Below are positions 52,504 through 62,321 of a DNA stretch of 64,000 nucleotides, piece by piece. The position numbers and the translations under genes were made by a program. The stretch spans positions 1 through 64,000 of the forward strand of contig NZ_FQVC01000016.1 of NCBI RefSeq assembly GCF_900128975.1. The letters run 5' to 3'. The notes under the pieces are model-generated. The model searched no databases and was not told the DNA's origin. It saw only the letters and a list, made by a program, of their open reading frames with translations. The number at the start of each line of letters is the position of its first letter. Position 1 is the first letter of the stretch. This DNA comes from Devosia limi DSM 17137 (lineage in GTDB: Bacteria > Pseudomonadota > Alphaproteobacteria > Rhizobiales > Devosiaceae).

Positions 52504-54543
52504 CTAGAATTCGTTCCAGTCGCTTGCGAGCGCGGCATTGCCATTGCTCAGATAGGAGCGGGCCGTCTGCTGCACCTTGCTGGGTGCCGGTCGGGCCGCA
52601 GGCCGCGTGGCCACCCGGCTGGTGCGCTCGGCCGCCACCGGACGGACATCTTCGGTGGTGAACACATCGACGATATTGTCGAGTTCGCTCGCCTGGGCTT
52701 CGGTCTGCTCGATGGCCGCATTGGTTTCTTCCACCAGCGCCGCATTGTGCTGGGTCATCTCGTCCATCTGCCGGACCGCGATATTGACCTCTTCGATGGC
52801 CGAAGCCTGTTCACGGCTGTCGCGGGCAATGCCATCCATCAAGACGCTGTTGGCGCGAGCCGCCGACAGCATGGCCGAAAGCCGCCCGGCCGCATCCGAA
52901 ACCAGCTTGGAGCCCTGGCTGACTTCGCCTGCCGATTGCTCGATCAGCACCTTCACCTCGGCTGAAGCCGAGGCGGCCGACTGCGCCAGTCGCCGCACTT
53001 CCACTGCCACGACGGCAAAGCCCTTGCCGGCATCGCCGGCCCGCGCCGCTTCCACCGAGGCATTCAGTGCCAACAGGTTGGTCTGGAAGGCGATATCGTC
53101 GATCAGGCCGATAATGTTGGAGATCTTGCCCGACGAGGCTTCGATCGCCGCCATGGCCAGATTGGCCTTTTCCATCACCGCGCCACCCTCTTCGGCGGTT
53201 TTGGTGACATCGCCGGCATTGACGCTGGCATCGCGGGCCCGCGTCGCGTTCTGAGCCACGGTCGAGGCCAGCTGGTCCATGGCCGCCGAGGTTTCCTCGA
53301 TGGTCGCCGCCTGCTTGGTGGTGCGCTCGCTCAGATCATTGGCACCGGAGAGGATTTCGCCGGTCGCGGTCTTGAGTGCCCGCGAGGTGTCCTTGAGCCG
53401 CGTCACCACTTCGCTCAGCGTATCGCCCACCGCATTGGTGTCGGCTTTGAGCTTGGCGAAGGCCCCCTCATACTCGCCCTGCATGCGCACGGTCAGGTCG
53501 GTATGGGCCAATGCCGTCAGCACACGGCCGGTTTCGGCAATGCCGCGGTCGACATTGCTGACGAGGTTGTTGACGCTGGAGGCCAGGCCATTGAGCTCGG
53601 GATCGGGGAATTCGGTCTCGACCCGACGGGTGAAGTCGCCGGCAATCGCCGCATCCACCACCTGGCCGAAGGCGCTCTGCAACTCGCTCATCATCTGCTG
53701 GCGCGCGGCCTGGTCGGCGATGATCCGCGCCGCTTCCGCTTCGGTCATCTGGCTGACCCGCAGCCCGTTCTCACGGAACACTTCGACAGCCTGCGCCATG
53801 CGACCGATTTCGTCCTTGCGCTCGGTGCCCTGCACTTCGGTCTCGAACCGGCCACCGGCGATCTCGACCATATTGTCATTGAGCTTGCCGATCGGCTTGG
53901 TAATACCGCGCACGATGAAAAAGCCCAGTACCAGCATGGCCAGTACGATGGCGCCGGTGATCTCGGCGCTGGTCAACGCCGCCGAGGCGAATGCGGCATC
54001 GACCGTCTCGTTCAGCACGCCGGTCGCCACCACCCAGCCCCATGGCTCGAACGCCTGGGCATAGGTGACCTTGTCGCGCGACACGCCTTCGGGGCCCTTC
54101 CAGGCATAGTCCATGAAGGTCGAACCGCCGGCCTTGGCCTCGTCGATCATCTGCTTCATGTAGAACTTGCCATTGACGTCGGTCACACCGACACGGTCGG
54201 TGCCCTCCTTCTCCGGCTGCTTGGCATGCATGATGTTGATATAGTCGAAGCTGTCGATGAACAGGTATTCCCCGTCCTGGTAGGTCATGGCGCGCACCGA
54301 GTCCGCCGCATAGGTCTGCGCATCCTCCAGCTTCAGCGTGCCGTCCTGCACCTGCTGGTCGTAATCGGCCAGCACCGAGATGGCGGCCTCGACGACACTC
54401 TGCAGCTCCTCGTGTTTGAACTCGACCAGGTTCCGCCGCATCTCGACCAGTTGGAAGACCACGACGCCGGCAAAACCGATCGTAAACAGAAACAGCAGGC
54501 TATAGAGACGCCGGGCAATGCTGCCGGTGAAAAAGGTGGTCAA
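52504..54543 (-). CDS. Transmembrane methyl-accepting chemotaxis protein with sCache_2-like sensor (receptor D)
   Basis: This 679-residue receptor has one membrane helix at about residues 12-32, a periplasmic sCache_2-like sensor (about 35-190; [20 protein letters not shown] is the key segment), a second helix at about 195-213, and a HAMP domain directly after. A second HAMP-like unit (from about 270) precedes the signalling domain, so it is a poly-HAMP receptor. The C-terminus ASDWNEF matches the WxxF tethering pentapeptide. sCache_2 sensors commonly bind small organic acids, but the ligand is unknown here. GATG TTG-type starts upstream were not needed. Confidence 0.92.
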   Translation of the reverse strand: MTTFFTGSIARRLYSLLFLFTIGFAGVVVFQLVEMRRNLVEFKHEELQSVVEAAISVLADYDQQVQDGTLKLEDAQTYAADSVRAMTYQDGEYLFIDSFDYINIMHAKQPEKEGTDRVGVTDVNGKFYMKQMIDEAKAGGSTFMDYAWKGPEGVSRDKVTYAQAFEPWGWVVATGVLNETVDAAFASAALTSAEITGAIVLAMLVLGFFIVRGITKPIGKLNDNMVEIAGGRFETEVQGTERKDEIGRMAQAVEVFRENGLRVSQMTEAEAARIIADQAARQQMMSELQSAFGQVVDAAIAGDFTRRVETEFPDPELNGLASSVNNLVSNVDRGIAETGRVLTALAHTDLTVRMQGEYEGAFAKLKADTNAVGDTLSEVVTRLKDTSRALKTATGEILSGANDLSERTTKQAATIEETSAAMDQLASTVAQNATRARDASVNAGDVTKTAEEGGAVMEKANLAMAAIEASSGKISNIIGLIDDIAFQTNLLALNASVEAARAGDAGKGFAVVAVEVRRLAQSAASASAEVKVLIEQSAGEVSQGSKLVSDAAGRLSAMLSAARANSVLMDGIARDSREQASAIEEVNIAVRQMDEMTQHNAALVEETNAAIEQTEAQASELDNIVDVFTTEDVRPVAAERTSRVATRPAARPAPSKVQQTARSYLSNGNAALASDWNEF

Positions 54544-55030
54544 TTGAGGCTCCGGATCGGGCTAGGTTGAATGTAGAGGATGGTCATTTTCGTTGGCTGG
54601 TTCGGCATTGTGCGGCAGGGCGGACGGAGCGGGAGGATCACCCCGGCCCGCCATGCGCATGCGGGCGGTCGACCCAAGGCCGGGATCCGCCCGGATCGAG
54701 GGATCGATCCGTCTGGCCGAGGCTGCTAGTCAGGCGTGTTGACGTCATCAGGCCTCAACTCGACACGCTGCCGCCCTCGCGGGCCGGCCGCGTCAGATAT
54801 TAAATGCGTCCGCCGAACAATATGCCGGTGCCGAGTTAAGGCCCGGTAAAGCAAGCAAGATTGCTGCCGAGCGAAGCAAAAAGGCGCCAAGCGGGTGCCT
54901 TCTTGTGTGCAAGACTTGAGACAGGCGCGAACGCATCCAGGGCCCAACCTGCTTCATCTGTGCCGGAACAGGCGCAAAAAAGCCCCGTTCGCGCTGGCGA
55001 ACGGGGCCCGGAAATGTCGTCTGGCCTGGT
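54544..55030. other. 487-base intergenic stretch in the receptor array
   Basis: No coding frame with support was found. The region holds the promoter area of receptor D at its low-coordinate side. An imperfect hairpin AAGGCGCC...GGTGCCTT (about 54883-54903) has a run of five A before it that reads as T-tract on the minus strand. The clear terminator of receptor E is at 54976-55007. Two hairpins about 80 bases apart on the same strand could bound a short transcript, but no promoter between them is convincing. Confidence 0.5.
54976..55007 (-). terminator. Rho-independent terminator of receptor E
   Basis: GCCCCGTTCGC and GCGAACGGGGC form a perfect 11-base stem with a four-base loop, and six A residues on the plus strand give a T-tract on the minus strand. 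It is 24 bases past the receptor E stop codon. Confidence 0.93.
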
Positions 55031-57127
55031 CTAGAACTCGGCCCAGTCCTTCTCGACCGCGGCATTGCCCTCGCTGCGATAGCCTGCGCCATCAAAGCCC
55101 TTGAGCTTGTCCTGCAGGCGCCGCGCACCGGAGCCGCCATCGCGGCGGACGCCGGCCACTTCGGCCTGCAGGCGCGCCGCCATGCCATGGCTCGCATCGA
55201 TGACGAAGACATCCACGATCCGGTCCAGCTCGCTGGCCTGCGCCTCGGTCTGCTCGATCGCCGCATTGGTTTGTTCCACCAGCGCCGCGTTGTGCTGGGT
55301 CATCTCGTCCATGGTGCGCACGGCCGTATTGACCTCTTCGATTGCCGAAGCCTGGTCGCGGCTGTCGCGGGCAATGGAGTCCAGCAGCCCGTTATTGCCC
55401 CGCGCTGCGTCCAGCATCGCCTTGAGCTTGCCGGCTGCATCGCCCACCAGCTTGGAGCCGGTTTTAACTTCGCCCGCCGATTGCTCGATCAGCGCCTTGA
55501 CGTCCGAAGACGCCGACGCCGCCGATTGCGCCAGCCGCCGCACTTCCACTGCCACGACGGCAAAACCCTTGCCGGCGTCGCCTGCCCGCGCCGCTTCCAC
55601 CGAGGCGTTCAGCGCCAGCAGATTGGTCTGGAAGGCGATATCGTCGATCATCCCGATAATATTGGAGATCTTGGCCGAGGATTGGGTGATCCGCTCCATC
55701 GCCGCCGTTGCATCGTCCATCACCTGCCCGCCTTCCTCAGCGGTGCGGGTGACCGAAGCGGCATTGACGCTGGCATCCTTGGCGCGCTCGGCATTCGCCA
55801 GCACGGTCGATGCCAGCTGCTCCATCGCTGCCGAGGTTTCCTCGATGGTGGCGGCCTGTTTGGTGGTGCGCTCGCTCAGGTCATTGGCACCCGACAGGAT
55901 TTCCCCGGTTGCCGTCTTCAGCGCACCCGAGGTCGAGCGCAGCTGGGTGACAACTTCGCTCAGCTTGTCCGCCACCGCATTGGTATCGGCCTTGAGCCTG
56001 GCAAAGGCGCCTTCATACTCGCCTTCCATGCGCATGGTCAGGTCGGTATCGGCCATCGCACCCAGCACCGCGCCGATTTCAGTGACACCGCGATTGAACG
56101 TCGACACCAGGTTGTTGACGCTGGAGGCCAGACCATTCAGTTCGGGATCGGGGAATTCGGCGGTCACCTGGCGGCTGAAATCGCCGGCCACCGCCGCATC
56201 GACCACTTCGCCGAACGCGGCCTGCAGCTCGCTCATCATCTGCTGGCGGCTTTCCTGGTCGGCAATGATCCGGGCGGCTTCCGCCTCGGTCATCTGGCTG
56301 ACCCGCAGCCCGTTCTCGCGGAACACTTCCACGGCGCGGGCCATGCTGCCCACTTCATTGCCGCGCTCCAGATAGGGCACGCTGGTTTCGTAATTGCCTT
56401 CGGCGATCTCTTCCATCGAACTGGCCAGCCTGGGGATCGGCTTGGTGATGACGCGCGACAGCACGAAGCCGATGGCGCCCAGCACCACGGTGACGATGCC
56501 ACCCACTACCATGATCAGCGTCAGCGTCTCGTTGGCGGCGGCGTTGACCTCATCCATCGGCACGCCGACATAGATCGTGCCCATGACTTCGCCGCTCATT
56601 TTTTCGATCGGCTGGAACGCGCCGAGGAACGGGACGCCCTGCACCTGCGTCTGGCCGACAAAGGGCTCGCCCGCCATGATCGCGGCATAGGCCGGATTGT
56701 CGGGGCCCAGCACCATGTCGATCGCGCGCGTGCCATCTGGTAGCGTCAGGCTGGTTGTCTTGCTGAGAAAGGTCTGCGTGGCCGCATCATAGACGTAGAG
56801 CGAAGCATCCTGGCGGGTAACGCGGGTCACCGAATCGATGATTTCGGTGTCGTAGAAGGGCGGGATCGCCCAGCTCTGGAACGTGGCAATCTCCCCTTCG
56901 GGCGTCCAGTTCATCACCGAGCCGGAAATACGGCGCTCCAGAATGGTCGCGGCGACAGCAACATTGGCCTCCTGCTGCGCCTGGCTGGTTGCCACCGAAC
57001 GCGCATGCAGGTTCATATAGATGGCGCCCGATACCACCGCGATCGATCCGATGATCGAGCACAGCACCAGCGCCGCAATCGCAGCAGTCATCTTCACGTT
57101 TCCGAAGAAGCGGCCGATACTATTCAT
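55031..57127 (-). CDS. Transmembrane methyl-accepting chemotaxis protein with sCache_3-like sensor (receptor E)
   Basis: This 698-residue receptor has an N-terminal helix (about residues 12-35), a periplasmic sensor of the Cache_3 type (about 38-195), with [23 protein letters not shown] as a typical segment, a second helix (about 200-225) and HAMP, a further HAMP-like unit and the signalling domain. The C-terminus VEKDWAEF carries a WxxF pentapeptide. ATG at 57127 has GGGGGAG eight bases before it. The sequence of the output part is nearly the same as in receptor F, with which it also shares the sensor type, so these two are the closest pair in the array. Confidence 0.92.
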   Translation of the reverse strand: MNSIGRFFGNVKMTAAIAALVLCSIIGSIAVVSGAIYMNLHARSVATSQAQQEANVAVAATILERRISGSVMNWTPEGEIATFQSWAIPPFYDTEIIDSVTRVTRQDASLYVYDAATQTFLSKTTSLTLPDGTRAIDMVLGPDNPAYAAIMAGEPFVGQTQVQGVPFLGAFQPIEKMSGEVMGTIYVGVPMDEVNAAANETLTLIMVVGGIVTVVLGAIGFVLSRVITKPIPRLASSMEEIAEGNYETSVPYLERGNEVGSMARAVEVFRENGLRVSQMTEAEAARIIADQESRQQMMSELQAAFGEVVDAAVAGDFSRQVTAEFPDPELNGLASSVNNLVSTFNRGVTEIGAVLGAMADTDLTMRMEGEYEGAFARLKADTNAVADKLSEVVTQLRSTSGALKTATGEILSGANDLSERTTKQAATIEETSAAMEQLASTVLANAERAKDASVNAASVTRTAEEGGQVMDDATAAMERITQSSAKISNIIGMIDDIAFQTNLLALNASVEAARAGDAGKGFAVVAVEVRRLAQSAASASSDVKALIEQSAGEVKTGSKLVGDAAGKLKAMLDAARGNNGLLDSIARDSRDQASAIEEVNTAVRTMDEMTQHNAALVEQTNAAIEQTEAQASELDRIVDVFVIDASHGMAARLQAEVAGVRRDGGSGARRLQDKLKGFDGAGYRSEGNAAVEKDWAEF

Positions 57128-57263
57128 GAACTTTCTCCCCCAAGGCGCACGCAAACAGGCGTCCAAACGCCTGGCATTCGCAGTTATTATCGGTGAAACT
57201 ACCGTATAGGCCTTAACCGATTGTTGTCCTCAGCCGGCCGAGCCTCCCCCTATTCGGAATGCA

Positions 57264-57289
57264 CAAAGGGCGCCATCGGGCGCCCTTTG
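57264..57289 (-). terminator. Terminator hairpin of receptor F
   Basis: CAAAGGGCGCC and GGCGCCCTTTG form a perfect 11-base stem with a four-base loop, 27 bases after the receptor F stop. The T-tract is short (TTTG). Confidence 0.75.
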
Positions 57290-57315
57290 CTGGATGCTGT
57301 CGCACTGCGCCGCGA

Positions 57316-59397
57316 TCAGAACGCGCTCCAGTCCTTGTCAATCGCTGCATTGCCCTGACTGAGATAACCTTGCGCCACGGTCTTGAGCTTGGCGGAGAAC
57401 CCGGCCGGCGCCGGCGGGGCAGCGACGGGCCGGCGCAGCCCTGCCGGCGCCTCCTCGAGCTTGAACACATCGACGATCCGGTCCAGCTCGTTCGCCTGCG
57501 CCTCGGTCTGCTCGATGGCGGCATTGATCTCCTCGACCAGCGCCGCATTATGCTGGGTCATCTCGTCCATGGTGCGGACTGCGGTGTTCACCTCATCGAT
57601 GGCCGAGGCCTGTTCGCGGCTGTCCCGGGCAATCCCGCTCATCAATTCGTTCGACGAGCGCGCCGCGCTCAGCATGGCCTCGAGCTTGGCCGCCGCATCG
57701 GCCACCAGCCGCGTGCCACCCCTGACCTCGCCGGCCGACTGCTCGATCAGCACCTTGACGTCCGAGGAGGCACGCGCGGCCGACTGCGCCAGCCGGCGCA
57801 CTTCCACCGCCACCACCGCAAAGCCCTTGCCCGCATCCCCGGCCCGTGCCGCTTCCACCGAAGCGTTCAGCGCCAGCAGGTTGGTCTGGAAGGCGATATC
57901 GTCGATCAATCCGATAATGTTGGAGATCTTGCCCGAGGAAACGGTAATCCGCTCCATTGCTTCGGTCGCCTGATGCATCACCACCCCGCCTTCTTCGGCA
58001 GTCTGCGTCACCGTCGCCGCCACCGCGCTGGCCCCGTTGGCCCGCTCGGCATTCGCCAGCACGGTGGACGCCAGCTGCTCCATCGCCGCCGAGGTTTCCT
58101 CAATGGTCGCGGCCTGCTTGGTGGTGCGCTCACTCAGGTCATTGGCGCCCGACAGGATTTCCCCGGTGGCGGTCTTGAGCGCCCCCGATGTGTCCTTGAG
58201 TTGCCCCACCACTGCCGCCAGCTTGTCGGTCACCGCGCTGGTATCGGCCTTGAGTCTGGCAAACGCCCCCTCATACTCGCCCGCCATGCCCTGCGTCAGG
58301 TCGGCATCGGCCAGTGCGCCCAGCACCGTGCCGATATCGGTCACGCCGCGATGGAAGCTCGACACCAGGTTATTGATGCTGGCGGCCAGCCCGTTCAGCT
58401 CGGCATCGGGAAATTCCACATTCACCCGGCGGGTGAAATCGCCGGCCACCGCCGCGTCCACCACTTCGCCAAAGGCTGACTGCAATTGGCGCATCATCTG
58501 CTGCCGATTGGCCTGGTCGGCAATGATTCGCGCGGCTTCCGCCTCGGTCATCTCGGCGACCTTCTGGCCATTGTCGCGGAACACTTCCACCGCCCGCGCC
58601 ATGGCACCGACCTCGTTGCCGCGCCCGGTATAGGGCACTTCGGTCTCGAAATCCCCGGCCGCGATCGACTGCATCGCGCCCGCCAGCCGGGGGATCGGCC
58701 GGGTGATGGCCAGCGACAGCAGATAACCCGCAATCCCCAGCACCATGGTCACCACCGATGCCACGATCAGCATCAGCGTCATCATGCCGACCAGCGTGCC
58801 CTCAGTGGCCGAAACCGGCTCGCCCACGAACAGCGCCCCGGCCAGCGCCCCGTCTTCCCGGTTCACCGGATGATAGGCGGTGAAATAGCGTTGTCCGTCG
58901 ATCACCTCTTCGCCGAAATAGGACGCGCCGGCGGCCAACGCCGTGGCGATCGGCCCCGCCGGATCGAGCACCGCCCCCTTGGCCGCCGAACTCCCCTCAT
59001 TGCTGAAGGTCGAGGTATTGACCACGAGGTCCTTGCTGTCCTTGTCGGTAATGTAGATGCCGGTCTCCGCCCCGGTCACCCGCGAAATGCCATCGACCAG
59101 TACGGTGTCAAAGAATGGCAGCAGCGCCCACAGCGTGACCTTGCCCAGCGCGCCATCCTCGTTCCAGTTGGCCACGGTGCCACCCGCCGAATTGGTGGTG
59201 CTGGCAAAGATCGTCGCTGCGGTCCGCAGGTTCGCCGCCTGTCGTTCGCGGCCCTGTTCGACCACGCTGGCGCTCAGATTGACGTAGATCCCGCTGGCCA
59301 CCGCGGTGATCGACACCACGATGGCGACGATCACCAGCGCCGATATGAGCAGCCTCAGGCTCAGATTCCCAAAGAATGCAGAGATGAATTTGGGCAT
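57316..59397 (-). CDS. Transmembrane methyl-accepting chemotaxis protein with sCache_3-like sensor (receptor F)
   Basis: This 693-residue receptor has a first helix (about residues 14-37), a periplasmic Cache_3-like sensor (about 40-200, with [21 protein letters not shown] and [11 protein letters not shown]), a second helix (about 203-230), HAMP, a second HAMP-like unit and a signalling domain. The C-terminus IDKDWSAF carries a WxxF pentapeptide. ATG at 59397 has GGGGGAGG upstream. Its sensor shares the plan of receptor E but with different residues at likely ligand positions, suggesting a different ligand. It is the first of the six receptors in direction of transcription, 304 bases after cheY. 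Confidence 0.92.
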   Translation of the reverse strand: MPKFISAFFGNLSLRLLISALVIVAIVVSITAVASGIYVNLSASVVEQGRERQAANLRTAATIFASTTNSAGGTVANWNEDGALGKVTLWALLPFFDTVLVDGISRVTGAETGIYITDKDSKDLVVNTSTFSNEGSSAAKGAVLDPAGPIATALAAGASYFGEEVIDGQRYFTAYHPVNREDGALAGALFVGEPVSATEGTLVGMMTLMLIVASVVTMVLGIAGYLLSLAITRPIPRLAGAMQSIAAGDFETEVPYTGRGNEVGAMARAVEVFRDNGQKVAEMTEAEAARIIADQANRQQMMRQLQSAFGEVVDAAVAGDFTRRVNVEFPDAELNGLAASINNLVSSFHRGVTDIGTVLGALADADLTQGMAGEYEGAFARLKADTSAVTDKLAAVVGQLKDTSGALKTATGEILSGANDLSERTTKQAATIEETSAAMEQLASTVLANAERANGASAVAATVTQTAEEGGVVMHQATEAMERITVSSGKISNIIGLIDDIAFQTNLLALNASVEAARAGDAGKGFAVVAVEVRRLAQSAARASSDVKVLIEQSAGEVRGGTRLVADAAAKLEAMLSAARSSNELMSGIARDSREQASAIDEVNTAVRTMDEMTQHNAALVEEINAAIEQTEAQANELDRIVDVFKLEEAPAGLRRPVAAPPAPAGFSAKLKTVAQGYLSQGNAAIDKDWSAF

Positions 59398-59701
59398 GGC
59401 AGCCTCCCCCGTGGCGCTAAGATCCAAAGCAATGGCGGGGAGAATATGAGCGCGCAGTTTAATTAAGCATTACAACAACTTAGCGAAGGTTCATTTTCAG
59501 TTATTGCCTCTATTCGTGAAATTACTGAGCCAGGAAAGCCTCTCAAGCGCGTTCATTTACACAAAATCCGACAAATGCCCCGTTCCGGCAGAACGGCACG
59601 CCATCGGCCGGCGCGGGCCGAGGCCGTGGCACCCTGCAACGACCGCACGACAAAAAGCCGCCCATCGGGGCGGCTTTCGTCAGTCCAGTCTGATGGATCG
59701 C
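59398..59701. other. 304-base region between receptor F and cheY
   Basis: The low-coordinate side is AT-rich and should hold the receptor F promoter on the minus strand. TTAA at 59459-59462 and TTAC at 59470-59473 are separated by seven bases, a weak CtrA-like match. The high-coordinate side holds the cheY terminator. No gene was found. Confidence 0.5.
59652..59677 (-). terminator. Rho-independent terminator of cheY
   Basis: AAAGCCGCCC and GGGCGGCTTT form a ten-base stem with a four-base loop; the A run at 59652-59656 gives a T-tract on the minus strand. It lies 25 bases past the cheY stop. Confidence 0.9.
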
Positions 59702-60091
59702 CTAGGACAGCGCGCCGATCACCGCCTCGATACGCTTCTTCATGGTCGAAGCGTCAAAGGGCTTGATGATGTAGTTGTTGACGCCAAACGAGATGGCTTC
59801 CTTGACCTGCTCCTTGTCGGAACGACCGGTCGCCATGATGAATGGCAGCGCCTGGGTCCGCGGATGCTTGCGGATCACCTTGAGCAGGGTCAGCCCGTCG
59901 ATATCTTCCATGTTCCAGTCGGAGATGATCAGATCGACATGGGATTTTTCCAGCTTGCCCAGCGCATCGCGGCCGCTCTTGGCCTCGATGATGTCCTTGA
60001 AGCCGAGTTGGGTCAGGATATATTTGCAGATGCCACGCATGGACTGCTGGTCATCGACGATCAAAACGCTGACTGCGCTTGCTTTAGGCAT
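59702..60091 (-). CDS. cheY: CheY-type chemotaxis response regulator
   Basis: This 129-residue single-domain receiver has acidic D13/D14, phosphoacceptor D58 in LIISDWNMEDIDG, T88 in FIMATGRSD, and K110 in YIIKPFDA. The DWNM sequence, KPF and length are those of CheY. It should relay the signal from the CheA kinase to the flagellar switch. Because alphaproteobacteria often have several CheY proteins, this one may alternatively act as a phosphate sink. It lies at the head of the receptor array on the same strand, but no cheA, cheW, cheR or cheB is in the window. Confidence 0.92.
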   Translation of the reverse strand: MPKASAVSVLIVDDQQSMRGICKYILTQLGFKDIIEAKSGRDALGKLEKSHVDLIISDWNMEDIDGLTLLKVIRKHPRTQALPFIMATGRSDKEQVKEAISFGVNNYIIKPFDASTMKKRIEAVIGALS

Positions 60092-60423
60092 GGTTCAGTT
60101 TCACCTTTACGCGCCCGGGCCTTGGGTCCCGTACTTGGCCTCACCCTAGGCAACAAGGGTTACAAATCTATCAACCCCGCCATTGGCATTGTGGCGTGCC
60201 CGTTAGCATCCACGGCCGACCCGTGCCAAGGCCGCACCAGGCCCCGCGCCGCATTGTCCTGCCCCGTTTCAGCGTCCTGATCGGGGGGCACGTTTTCCTT
60301 AATCCGGGCGCTATTGCAGGTATTTGCGGCCATGCTAAGAGTTCGTTAACCACGGCCTATCACCTTGCAGTAACCAAGGCCGCGTAAGGGTAAACAACTC
60401 CTCACCACTCGGGCTGCAATACC
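60092..60423. other. 332-base divergent region between cheY and the L,D-transpeptidase
   Basis: No gene was found. The region holds the cheY promoter at the low-coordinate side. A CtrA-like site at 60335-60351 lies upstream of the transpeptidase. The middle is GC-rich with no clear structure. Confidence 0.5.
60335..60351 (+). promoter_or_regulatory. CtrA-like site upstream of the L,D-transpeptidase gene
   Basis: CTAA (60335-60338), seven bases and TTAA (60346-60349) followed by CC match the CtrA box TTAA-N7-TTAA in seven of eight positions. It is about 75 bases before the start codon at 60424. Confidence 0.45.
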
Positions 60424-61464
60424 TTGAATTTCTCCCTCATTCGCAAGATTTGCTCGGTCATCGTGCTCGTCTGGATCGCATTGGCCCTCGCCGCCTGCGG
60501 TGGCTTTGTCAAAGGCGACAACCGTCACAATCAACCCCTGTCCGGCGCGACGCAGGCGGGCCTGCGCAATATGGGCTCGTCCCCGGGCGCGCCCATGGTC
60601 ATCCGCATCTTCAAGCAGGAAAGTGTCCTCGAGGTCTGGAAGAAAACCGCCTCGGGCGAGATGCGCCTGTTCAAGACCTATGAGATTTGCGCCTATTCCG
60701 GTGACCTCGGCCCCAAATTCAAGGAAGGCGACCGGCAGAGCCCCGAGGGCTTCTATACGATCACCCCCGGCCTGATGAACCCGAAGTCCAATTACTATCT
60801 GGCCTTCAATACCGGCTTTCCCAACAAGTTCGACCGCTCCTGGGGCCGCACCGGCTCCGACCTGATGGTGCATGGCGATTGCTCGTCGCGCGGCTGCTAC
60901 GCCATGACCGATGAAGGCATTGCCGAAATCTATGCGCTGGCCCGCGAGACCTTCAAGGGTGGCAATTCCAGTTTCCAGCTGCAGATCTTCCCCTTCCGCA
61001 TGACCGCCGCCAATCTCGCCAAGCAGGCAGCGAGCCCGCATCTGCCGTTCTGGAAGAACATCAAGGAAGGCCACGATCTGTTCAATGTGGCCAAGGCGGC
61101 GCCGGCCTGGGACGTCTGTGAGCGGCGCTACATTTTCAATGCGGCAACCAGCGGCCCGCTCGACGCCATGGGCGCCTGCCCTGGCGTGACCCGCGATGCC
61201 AGCGTCGTCGCCCTGCAGGCCGCCGAGGAGGCCGCCTTCTCCGCCGAGGTCGAGACCCTCGCCCAGAAGGATGCCCGTCTCAAGGCCGCGGCCGAACGCC
61301 AGGCCGCAGCTGATGCCGCCGCCAAGGCGCGAGGCGAGGCCATCAATGGCGCTGTCAGCGGCTTTTTCGGCAGCATCTTTGGCGGTGGCCAGCCAGCGAC
61401 GCCCGATCCTGCCGCCCCCGCAGCCGGCAATCCAGCCCCCGTGCCGGCAACCAACCGCCCCTAG
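60424..61464 (+). CDS. L,D-transpeptidase family lipoprotein (YkuD/YafK-like)
   Basis: This 346-residue protein is a predicted lipoprotein: hydrophobic signal (residues 6-24), lipobox ALAAC with C25 as lipid attachment. The catalytic YkuD core follows, with the motif HGDCSSRGCYAM; the active-site pair is H150 and C158. L,D-transpeptidases make 3-3 crosslinks or attach proteins to peptidoglycan; members of the YafK/DpaA group can do the reverse. A C-terminal alanine- and glutamine-rich helical segment (about 260-310) and a proline-rich tail follow. The start is TTG at 60424. It is the first of three co-directional genes. Confidence 0.9.
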   Translation: MNFSLIRKICSVIVLVWIALALAACGGFVKGDNRHNQPLSGATQAGLRNMGSSPGAPMVIRIFKQESVLEVWKKTASGEMRLFKTYEICAYSGDLGPKFKEGDRQSPEGFYTITPGLMNPKSNYYLAFNTGFPNKFDRSWGRTGSDLMVHGDCSSRGCYAMTDEGIAEIYALARETFKGGNSSFQLQIFPFRMTAANLAKQAASPHLPFWKNIKEGHDLFNVAKAAPAWDVCERRYIFNAATSGPLDAMGACPGVTRDASVVALQAAEEAAFSAEVETLAQKDARLKAAAERQAAADAAAKARGEAINGAVSGFFGSIFGGGQPATPDPAAPAAGNPAPVPATNRP

Positions 61465-61628
61465 CCCTCTTTTCGGCGTGATCGCGGCGCATACCACCAT
61501 GCCGCGCACCCGCAGCAGCGGCGCGCCGGTAAAGACCTGTCGCCAGCCCTTCGGGATCGGCCACATCGGCTGGCAGTTCGGGCCATCGCACTGCCGGCGC
61601 CCCTGCGCCCCATGGACCACCTGGCGAT

Positions 61629-62321
61629 ATGACCCTCCCCACGCCGACGCCGCCAATCCGCCAGTTTGATCGCACGGCCCTGCGCGTCGACCTGCAGGCC
61701 GCCGGCCTGGCGCTTGGCAACGCCACGCTGGTGCGCATCTTCAAGCGCGAACAGCGGCTGGAGGTGTGGATGCGGGGGGGCGATGCGCTCTTCGTGCGCT
61801 TCCGCGATTACGCGATCTGCAAATATTCCGGCACGCTCGGCCCCAAACTGGCCGAAGGCGACCTTCAGGCGCCCGAGGGTTTCTACCGGGTCGGTCTCGG
61901 CCAACTCAATCCCCGGTCCCGCCATCATCTGGCCTTCAATCTGGGTTTTCCCAATGCCCATGATCGGGCGCTGGGGCGCACCGGCTCGGCGCTCATGGTG
62001 CATGGCGGCTGCAGCTCGGTCGGCTGCTACGCCATGGGGGACGCGCAGATTGACGAGATTTACGCTATTGTGGAAGCGGCGCTCCGCGCCGGCCAGACTG
62101 CGGTCGATGTCCACGCCTTTCCATTCGTGCTCGGCGACGATGCCCTGGCGGCGATGGCGGACCACAACTGGGCCGGGTTCTGGGCCAATCTGAAGCAGGG
62201 CTACGACCTGTTCGAACAAAGCCGCGTGCCGCCAAGACTGGGCACCTGTAACGGAGACTATCGCTTTGGAAGAGACGTCGACGGTGAAGCCTGTGTCGAA
62301 ATCGGCGCCTGGCGCGCATGA
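61629..62321 (+). CDS. Second L,D-transpeptidase-like protein, without visible signal peptide
   Basis: This 230-residue protein is clearly related to the preceding one: IRIFK-type LVRIFKREQRLEVW, YSGTLGPKLAEGDLQAPEGFYRV and the catalytic motif HGGCSSVGCYAM (H125 and C133). The core is complete, but the N-terminus (MTLPTPTPPIRQFDRTALRVDL) has no signal peptide or lipobox. Reading upstream in the same frame gives about 30 more residues before a stop, and no hydrophobic segment. So either it is exported by another route, stays in the cytoplasm, or its true N-terminus was lost or shifted. The next gene starts inside its 3' end. Confidence 0.8.
   Translation: MTLPTPTPPIRQFDRTALRVDLQAAGLALGNATLVRIFKREQRLEVWMRGGDALFVRFRDYAICKYSGTLGPKLAEGDLQAPEGFYRVGLGQLNPRSRHHLAFNLGFPNAHDRALGRTGSALMVHGGCSSVGCYAMGDAQIDEIYAIVEAALRAGQTAVDVHAFPFVLGDDALAAMADHNWAGFWANLKQGYDLFEQSRVPPRLGTCNGDYRFGRDVDGEACVEIGAWRA

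Noticed and set aside
47000-59400. Nested and antisense frames over the six receptor genes
   Set aside because: They follow from the repeated high-GC receptor sequence; the same shadow proteins recur at each paralogue, which shows that they come from the shared real coding sequence.
59459-59473. TTAA-N7-TTAC as CtrA site before receptor F
   Set aside because: The second half deviates and the region is AT-rich, so chance matches are likely; mentioned only as a weak candidate in the region entry.
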